Assembly (NCBI GenBank): GCA_035276475.1
Contig: DATELQ010000075.1
Location: 3,576-67,575, forward strand
Direction: 5' to 3'
From: DATDFB01 sp035276475
GTDB taxonomy: Bacteria > Acidobacteriota > Thermoanaerobaculia > Gp7-AA8
Length of the DNA stretch: 64,000 nucleotides
Positions within the stretch are counted from its first letter, which is position 1. Each line of letters starts with the position of its first letter. The notes beneath the pieces are model-generated. The model was not told the origin of the DNA and made no database searches. It worked only from the letters and a program-made list of their open reading frames with translations. Shown piece by piece: positions 59,061 to 64,000 of this stretch. Position numbers and translations under genes: made by a program.

Positions 59061-61607
59061 CTAGCCGGTCGCTTCCTCTTCGACGAGGATGTGCGCGAAG
59101 AGCTGCTTTCCACCGAGCGTGGCTCGGAACGCGTAGACAGCGATGCTCGCGATCAGCACCAGCGCCATGGCGCCTCGAGGCGCGTACGAGCGGCTCCAGT
59201 CGAAGGTCAGCGGCGACAAGAGCAAAACGATGGTGGTCCATAAGGCCACGATCAAGCTCAGCACGCCGTGGCGCCGCAAGGCGATCGCCAGCGGCGCGAA
59301 CAGCACGAGCCGGACGGTGCAATCGATCAGAAAATCACCGCCGAAATCCCATCCCACGAGCGCCATGAGGATCCAGAGGAGTCCGAAGGCAAGGGCGTCA
59401 CGCCGCACGATCATCCTGGCCAGGACGAGAAGCGTGACCAGGGCAAAACCGTAGGCGATCGACAGGGCCGTATGATCGAAAACGAACAGCGGCAGCCCCA
59501 GCATCGGCGCGACGGTGTTGCCCGTCGGATCGCGCGGCATCATCAGGCCGGCGCGAACGAGCAAGGCCTCCAGGCCGACGCAGCAGACCGTGCCCAGCGT
59601 GCCAGCCACCAGACCGTGCAGCATGTCCGCCCAGACAAGAGCATCGCGAAAGCGGCCCGCCAGCAGCCGCTTCGAAGAGACGAGCATATGCGGCCAGCGG
59701 CGGCGGACATACGGCTCGATGGCCAGATGCGCAAGCCAGATCAGCAAGCCGTAATAGAGAGAAATGCCGAGGAGGATCGAGAGGATCCGCCACTCCTCGG
59801 CAAGCGCGGGGACGTGATCGGCCACAAAGAGACACCCGGCGAAGTACAGGCCGGCTGTGACCATGCCGAGACGGCGCGCGGCACGGAGATCGGCGCGGTC
59901 GCGAAGGACGTTCCGGCGCGCCAGGAACGCACCGACGGCGATGGCCGCGACAAAGATGATGGCCACACCGGCGCCCGTGCCGCCCGGCCGTAACCATCGG
60001 CCGCCTTTGCTCGGCCACGGCGGCGCGACGGAGAACCATACCGGCCTGCCTCCGGCGGTGGCAGCTTCGATGCGCACCGAAGCGCCGTCGACCGCAGCGG
60101 TCCAGGCGTAACGGCGATCGGCGCCGACGGGAGGCATTTCCAGCGGGCGGACTGCGGAGACACGAAGTGGATTGATGCCCGCATCGCGAAACGCGTCCGA
60201 CCAGTCGAACGGGAGAGGGGCGGCATCGACGCGCGCCGGCGGGACGCTGCGGAACCGCCGCAGCCGTCCCTGGCCATCGAGGACGACTTCGGTCATGCCC
60301 TGCAGAACGAACGGCGGATCGTCCTCGCGGATCCGGCCGAACTCGTTCTGCGCGGCGAGGAGCGCAGGGCTCTCGCGATAATGAAACTGCCGCGCCCAAT
60401 CGGCCGCGCCGGGCAGCGCTGACGAACCGCCGCCGGCGTACGCGGTATGCAACAGCGCGAAGTCTCGCGAGGAGAACGCCGCCCAATCGGCAGGAGGGGC
60501 CCGGTAGCCGAGTGTGCGCATCACGCTTCGTGCTCGGTCGAGCAGCGCATCGCGCGTCTTGACCTCCGGAGCGAACCAGGTCAACACCGCCCGCTGGTCC
60601 ACGAATGTTGCGGCCAGCAGCAGCGCCACGAGCGCCGCGAGAAGCGCCCCTGCCTGCTTGACGGTGAGAGCGCCGGTGCGCTGCGCCGCTTCGATCATCT
60701 CCGGCGACGGCGTCTCGCCCGCGGCCAACGCCGCTTCCAGGCGATCGCCGCCGGGCAGCGATGCCAGGATCTCCTGCATCGACGACGGCCTGGCGCGCGG
60801 ATCTTCCTCAGCGCAGCGGAGAATCAGCCGGTCGACGGCCGGGTCGAGGCCGCGCACCAGCGACGACGGCGGCACCTTCGGCCGCCCATGCTGCTCGCGC
60901 ACCTCCTCCAGCGTGCCGCCGTCGAACACAGCCGCTCCCGTGAACAGCTCGAACATCAGAAGCCCCAGAGCGTAGATGTCGCTTCGCACGGTGGCGGTGC
61001 CGTCGGTCAACTGCTCGGGAGCCATGTAGGCCGGCGTTCCGGCGATCTCGCGGTAGGAGTCGCCGGCCATCACCGCCAGGCCGAAATCAGTGATGCGGGC
61101 GTTGCCGCGGCCATCGATCATGACGTTCGCAGGTTTCAGATCGCGGTGAATGACTCCGCATGCGTGGGCGGCGGCGAGACCGGCGCAGATGTCGCGCGTC
61201 AGCGCCATCGCTTTATCCGGCGCGACGCGGCCGACGCGGAGGAGGAGCGAGGCCAGGTCTTCGCCGTCGACGTACTCCATGGAAATGAAGCGATGCCCGT
61301 CGGTCTCGACGACGTCGTAGATACGGCAGACGTTCGGATGCGCAACCCGGCGGCCGATGCGCACCTCCGCGTAGAGCCGCTCGACCGCGGAGGCATCGCT
61401 GGCGATGGACTGCGGAATGAACTTGAGGGCCACGCGCTGGCCGAGCTTCATGTCGTCGGCGCGGTAGACCTCTCCCATTCCTCCCTCACCGGCCAAGGCC
61501 ACGATGCGGTAGCGGCGGGCGATCATCGCTCCCGGCGCGAAGCGCAGGCCGTCCCGGATGTCGGAGCCGGCGCGTGCGTGAACGTCGGTAAAATTCCGGG
61601 AGATCAT
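59061..61607 (-). CDS. Eukaryote-like Ser/Thr protein kinase with multi-span membrane C-terminus
   Basis: The 848-residue protein has an N-terminal kinase domain of about residues 33-290 with GEGGMGEVYRA (P-loop), VALK with Lys62, catalytic Asp156 in VIHRDLKPANV, Asp174 of DFG and the activation segment GTPAYMAPEQ. A first membrane helix near 318-335 (AGALLAALVALLLAATFV) is followed by an exported region of about 220 residues, then about seven more helices to the C-terminus. The long membrane region is unlike PknB kinases. Minus-strand TATGAT lies 8 nt before the ATG. Confidence 0.9.
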   Translation of the reverse strand: MISRNFTDVHARAGSDIRDGLRFAPGAMIARRYRIVALAGEGGMGEVYRADDMKLGQRVALKFIPQSIASDASAVERLYAEVRIGRRVAHPNVCRIYDVVETDGHRFISMEYVDGEDLASLLLRVGRVAPDKAMALTRDICAGLAAAHACGVIHRDLKPANVMIDGRGNARITDFGLAVMAGDSYREIAGTPAYMAPEQLTDGTATVRSDIYALGLLMFELFTGAAVFDGGTLEEVREQHGRPKVPPSSLVRGLDPAVDRLILRCAEEDPRARPSSMQEILASLPGGDRLEAALAAGETPSPEMIEAAQRTGALTVKQAGALLAALVALLLAATFVDQRAVLTWFAPEVKTRDALLDRARSVMRTLGYRAPPADWAAFSSRDFALLHTAYAGGGSSALPGAADWARQFHYRESPALLAAQNEFGRIREDDPPFVLQGMTEVVLDGQGRLRRFRSVPPARVDAAPLPFDWSDAFRDAGINPLRVSAVRPLEMPPVGADRRYAWTAAVDGASVRIEAATAGGRPVWFSVAPPWPSKGGRWLRPGGTGAGVAIIFVAAIAVGAFLARRNVLRDRADLRAARRLGMVTAGLYFAGCLFVADHVPALAEEWRILSILLGISLYYGLLIWLAHLAIEPYVRRRWPHMLVSSKRLLAGRFRDALVWADMLHGLVAGTLGTVCCVGLEALLVRAGLMMPRDPTGNTVAPMLGLPLFVFDHTALSIAYGFALVTLLVLARMIVRRDALAFGLLWILMALVGWDFGGDFLIDCTVRLVLFAPLAIALRRHGVLSLIVALWTTIVLLLSPLTFDWSRSYAPRGAMALVLIASIAVYAFRATLGGKQLFAHILVEEEATG

Positions 61608-61615
61608 CCGCCGAA

Positions 61616-61621
61616 ATCATA
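61616..61621 (-). promoter_or_regulatory. -10 element TATGAT of the membrane kinase gene
   Basis: Minus-strand TATGAT, 8 nt before the ATG at 61607, predicts a leaderless or nearly leaderless mRNA. The start codon is only about 28 nt from the end of the upstream gene. Confidence 0.48.
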
Positions 61622-61635
61622 CACGCCGTACTTCC

Positions 61636-63693
61636 CTACTTCGCGATCACCGCCCACCCGCCGAAGTTCTCCGACACCGCGAAGGCCAGCTCGTTGTCGC
61701 CCTTGCGCAGCGGCAGCGCGACCGTGTCGAAGAGGCCGACGCTGCCGAGGAAGCGATAGTCGCGCGTCGTGTAGCCGTCGTTGCCGGCGTAGAGCAGGCG
61801 TCCGTTGAGGTAGACGCGGACACGGTCGCTGAAGCCGAACGTCACCTCGCGCCCCGTCGCCGCCTCCGCGTGAAGCTTCGTGCGCGCGATCACGGTCTCG
61901 CGGCCGGGCGCGACGCCGGCGAGCCGGGCCAGGTTGGCGATGCCGTTCCGTTCGACCGGCAGCGTCGTCCAGCGCAGCGGCATGGCCGGTAAGCGCGTTT
62001 GTCCTTCCAGCGACTTCTCGGCAAAGGGCGTCGAGACCTCCCACGCCGTGATGACGCCGGGGGGCATCGTCTCCGCCACGGCTTCCTTGCCGCGGAACGC
62101 CGCCGGGCCGCGATGAAACTCGAAGTTCGCGAAGCGTGCGCCTTCGATGTTGGCGTAGACGCCGAGACCGCCGGCGACGGCGTTGCGTTTGAGCTCGGGG
62201 ATGGCGACGACGCTGCCGCCGATCTCGATCTCGCCGCGCGTGCCGGCGAGCGACAGCCTGACATGGAACCACTCGCCGTCGGGGTACGAGACCGGCGTGC
62301 AGTACCGCGGGCCGGTGTAGATCTGCCAGCCCGAGAGTTTGTGGAACACGGGCGAGTATTGATTCGCGTCGGGCATGCCGCCCATGTGCTGGCGAAGATA
62401 AAACTCCTCGTAATCGTCCGCACTCTCCATGCGGAACATCACCCCGCTGAAGCCGCGGGCCAGGCGGAAGGCGACGTCGAACTCGATGACGCCGTCCTGC
62501 AGCGCGGCGCCGTCGAGGACCGCGCGCCCATCCTTGAGGAAGAGCGCCTGCTTGCCGCGGTACTCCTCGGTGCGGCTCTCCTTCGCCTCGATCTTCCAGC
62601 GCGGCGAGTCGAAGGCGACGGAGTCGGCGGCGGTCGGGCGAGCGGCGGCGACCGCCGCCATCACCGCCCACCCGCCGAACGTCTCCGACACCGCGAAGGC
62701 CAGCTCGTTATCGCCCTTCTGCAGCGGCAGGGCGAGCGACTCCCACAGACCGACGAGCCCGAGGGACGCGTAGTCGCGCGCGGCGAAGCCGTCGTTGCCG
62801 GCGTAGAGGAGACGTCCGTTCAAATACACGCGAACGCGGTCGCTGTAGCCGAAGGCGATCTCGCGCGTCGCCGCTTCGTCGGAATGAAGCGTCGTGCGCG
62901 CGATCACCGTCTCGGCTCCGGGGGCGACGCCGGCGAGGCGCGCCAGGTTGGCGATGCCGTTGCTCTCCACCGCCAGCTTCGTCCACCGCAGCGGCATGGA
63001 CGGCAACTGCGTCTGCCCTTGCAGCGACTTCTCCGCGAACGGCGTCGAGACTTCCCAGCTCGTCACCACGCCCGCAGGTATCGTCTCCGGGGCCGGCGCC
63101 TTGCCGCGCAGCGTCACCGGGCCGGGATGAAACTCGAAGTTCGCGAAGTGCGCCCCTTCCGTCGCGGCGAACACGCCGAGGCCGCCCTCCATCGCGGCGC
63201 GCTTGAGGTCAGGGATCGGCAGCACCTCGTGATTGATCTCCACCTCGCCGCGCGAGCCGGCGATCGACAACTTCACGTGGAACCACTCGCCGTCCGGATA
63301 CGTCACCTTCGCGTCGTAGCGTGGCCCGGTGTAGATCTGCCAGCCCCACAGCTTGTGAATGACCGGCGTGTACTGGCTGGCGTCGGGCTTGCCGCTGAGG
63401 TGCTGGCGGAGGTAGACGAGCTCGTAGTTGTCGGCGTCCTCGATGCGGAACTGCACGCCGCTGAAGCCCTGCCCGAGGTGGAAGGCGACGTCGAAGTCGA
63501 CCACGCCGTCCTCTAGCTTCGCGTCGGCGATCCGGGCCACGCCATCCTTGAGGTAGAGCGCCTGCTTGCCGCGGTACTCCTCGACGCGGCTTTCCTTCCC
63601 CTCGATCTTCCAGCGAGGGGAGTCGAAGGGCACGGAGTCGGCGAATGCGTACGTAGCGACGAGGGCGAGCGTGAGCGCGGCGAAGAATCTCAT
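61636..63693 (-). CDS. Secreted protein with two tandem duplicated beta-sandwich halves
   Basis: The 685-residue protein has a signal peptide (MRFFAALTLALVATYAFA) and two homologous halves. The first begins SVPFDSPRWKIEGKESRVEE at residue 20. The second begins SVAFDSPRWKIEAKESRTEE 338 residues later, the same 1014-bp spacing as in the DNA. Each half has a LamG/DUF1080-type concanavalin-like sandwich (FSGVQFRIEDADNYELVYLRQH) and then a galactose-binding-like domain (SDRVRVYLNGRLLYAGNDG, KGDNELAFAVSE). No catalytic residues were recognised. Likely a carbohydrate-binding extracellular protein. No promoter motif was seen upstream. Confidence 0.83.
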   Translation of the reverse strand: MRFFAALTLALVATYAFADSVPFDSPRWKIEGKESRVEEYRGKQALYLKDGVARIADAKLEDGVVDFDVAFHLGQGFSGVQFRIEDADNYELVYLRQHLSGKPDASQYTPVIHKLWGWQIYTGPRYDAKVTYPDGEWFHVKLSIAGSRGEVEINHEVLPIPDLKRAAMEGGLGVFAATEGAHFANFEFHPGPVTLRGKAPAPETIPAGVVTSWEVSTPFAEKSLQGQTQLPSMPLRWTKLAVESNGIANLARLAGVAPGAETVIARTTLHSDEAATREIAFGYSDRVRVYLNGRLLYAGNDGFAARDYASLGLVGLWESLALPLQKGDNELAFAVSETFGGWAVMAAVAAARPTAADSVAFDSPRWKIEAKESRTEEYRGKQALFLKDGRAVLDGAALQDGVIEFDVAFRLARGFSGVMFRMESADDYEEFYLRQHMGGMPDANQYSPVFHKLSGWQIYTGPRYCTPVSYPDGEWFHVRLSLAGTRGEIEIGGSVVAIPELKRNAVAGGLGVYANIEGARFANFEFHRGPAAFRGKEAVAETMPPGVITAWEVSTPFAEKSLEGQTRLPAMPLRWTTLPVERNGIANLARLAGVAPGRETVIARTKLHAEAATGREVTFGFSDRVRVYLNGRLLYAGNDGYTTRDYRFLGSVGLFDTVALPLRKGDNELAFAVSENFGGWAVIAK
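61640..63640 (-). repeat. In-frame direct duplication, period 1014 bp, within the secreted protein gene
   Basis: The gene interval from about 63640 to 62627 is repeated from about 62626 to 61640 at a spacing of exactly 1014 bp (338 codons). For example, the end of one signal-like CACGGAGTCGGCG at 63631 aligns with GACGGAGTCGGCG at 62617. Most residues match by eye along the whole length, and the second copy ends about nine residues earlier. Differences are spread evenly, so it is an older duplication and not an assembly duplicate. Confidence 0.8.
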
Positions 63694-63716
63694 GCGCGCA
63701 AGATGCGCCGCGCGCG

Positions 63717-64000
63717 TCAGGAAAGATTGGAAGAATCGGACTCGGCGAAGCGCTCGCGGTGCAGCGCCGCGGGCGTGAAGCCGGTGAACGCGGAAAACTC
63801 GTGGATCATGTGGGCCTGATCGGAGTAGCCGAAGCGGAGCGCCGTGCCGGCCCAGTCGACGCTGCGCACGCCGTCCGTCGCGGCGAGGACGCGGTGAAAG
63901 CGGATCATCCGCGCCGCCGCCTTCGGCGACATGCCGACCGCCGAGGTGAACGCCCGCCGCAGGTGCCGCGAGCTCAGGCCGACAAAGTCCGCCAGCGCCT
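63717..64000 (-). CDS. AraC-family transcriptional regulator, 5' end outside window
   Basis: The frame stays open to the edge of the window. It contains the C-terminal double helix-turn-helix of AraC/XylS: ALADFVGLSSRHLRRAFTSAVGMSPKAAARMIRFHRVLAAT, then the second HTH in TALRFGYSDQAHMIHEFSAFTGFTPAALHRE. The ligand-binding N-terminal part is missing from the window, and a shorter ATG at 63932 is inside the domain, so it is not the true start. Likely controls the neighbouring secreted duplicate-domain gene or an upstream gene; unproven. Confidence 0.85.
   Translation of the reverse strand, partial: ALADFVGLSSRHLRRAFTSAVGMSPKAAARMIRFHRVLAATDGVRSVDWAGTALRFGYSDQAHMIHEFSAFTGFTPAALHRERFAESDSSNLS

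Noticed and set aside
58367..59243. Protein-coding repeats such as a plus-strand frame rich in VHGRLNPRFA and minus-strand frames rich in FKRPWT
   Set aside because: All three frames on one strand are open because the period is 42 nt (14 codons) and no frame has a start with a ribosome site; the frames run into the flanking genes.
61640..63640. Assembly duplication
   Set aside because: The two halves differ at many positions throughout, so they are not duplicated reads.

Overview
The window is GC-rich, densely packed chromosomal DNA from a diderm (Gram-negative type) bacterium. Envelope genes (kdsB, a BamD-like and a CpoB/YbgF-like lipoprotein, two outer-membrane beta-barrel proteins with N-terminal carboxypeptidase-regulatory domains) rule out a monoderm. 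The Oar-like TonB receptor, the VWFA-related secreted protein and the many secreted proteins of unknown family point to Acidobacteriota or a neighbouring lineage. This is an inference from gene style; no rRNA or marker alignment was possible. I saw no rRNA, tRNA, phage, insertion sequence or CRISPR array.

Layout. 0-5 kb: partial kdsB (CMP-KDO synthesis), a membrane protein started head-to-head with it, a secreted protein, DAHP synthase and pyruvate kinase. 5-8.4 kb: a beta-barrel-like protein, a VapBC-type pair and a PHP-domain protein. 8.4-19.1 kb: a long plus-strand run with lon, a PASTA protein, rpe, bamD, cpoB, a cyclic-nucleotide-binding protein, def, an FAD oxidoreductase, a CNNM/CorC protein and era. 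19.2-31.4 kb: a TonB receptor, a sulfatase-fold/TPR lipoprotein, spmA-spmB, and a tightly overlapped minus-strand operon lysA - amidohydrolase - APC permease - secreted protein, then two exported proteins. 31.5-44.8 kb: thyA-folA, a CPBP protein, an MFS carrier, a TMEM175-like channel, gamma-carbonic anhydrase-aspS, aroB, a VWA protein, a zinc-ribbon protein, a histidine kinase pair and a class A penicillin-binding protein.

44.85-54.7 kb is the most distinctive locus. A 3028-residue secreted RHS protein has its RHS shell split by about 1450 residues of carboxypeptidase-regulatory and Ig-like modules. After the RHS boundary motif it ends in a cysteine-rich tip with an HExxH motif. An overlapping small secreted protein follows and may be its immunity partner. 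The promoter region upstream is rich in inverted repeats.

54.7-64 kb: a response regulator, an L,D-transpeptidase, uvrB, a 42-bp-period array of the palindrome TCCATGGA, a multi-membrane-span Ser/Thr kinase, a secreted protein built from an in-frame 1014-bp tandem duplication, and a partial AraC regulator.

Three organisational themes recur. At least 15 genes have a TAnnnT -10-like hexamer only 6-11 nt before the start codon, suggesting leaderless transcripts. Divergent promoters are interlocked. Nine of ten convergent gene pairs abut or overlap, several sharing a palindromic CTAG or TTAA stop; the only spaced pair holds the 42-bp array.
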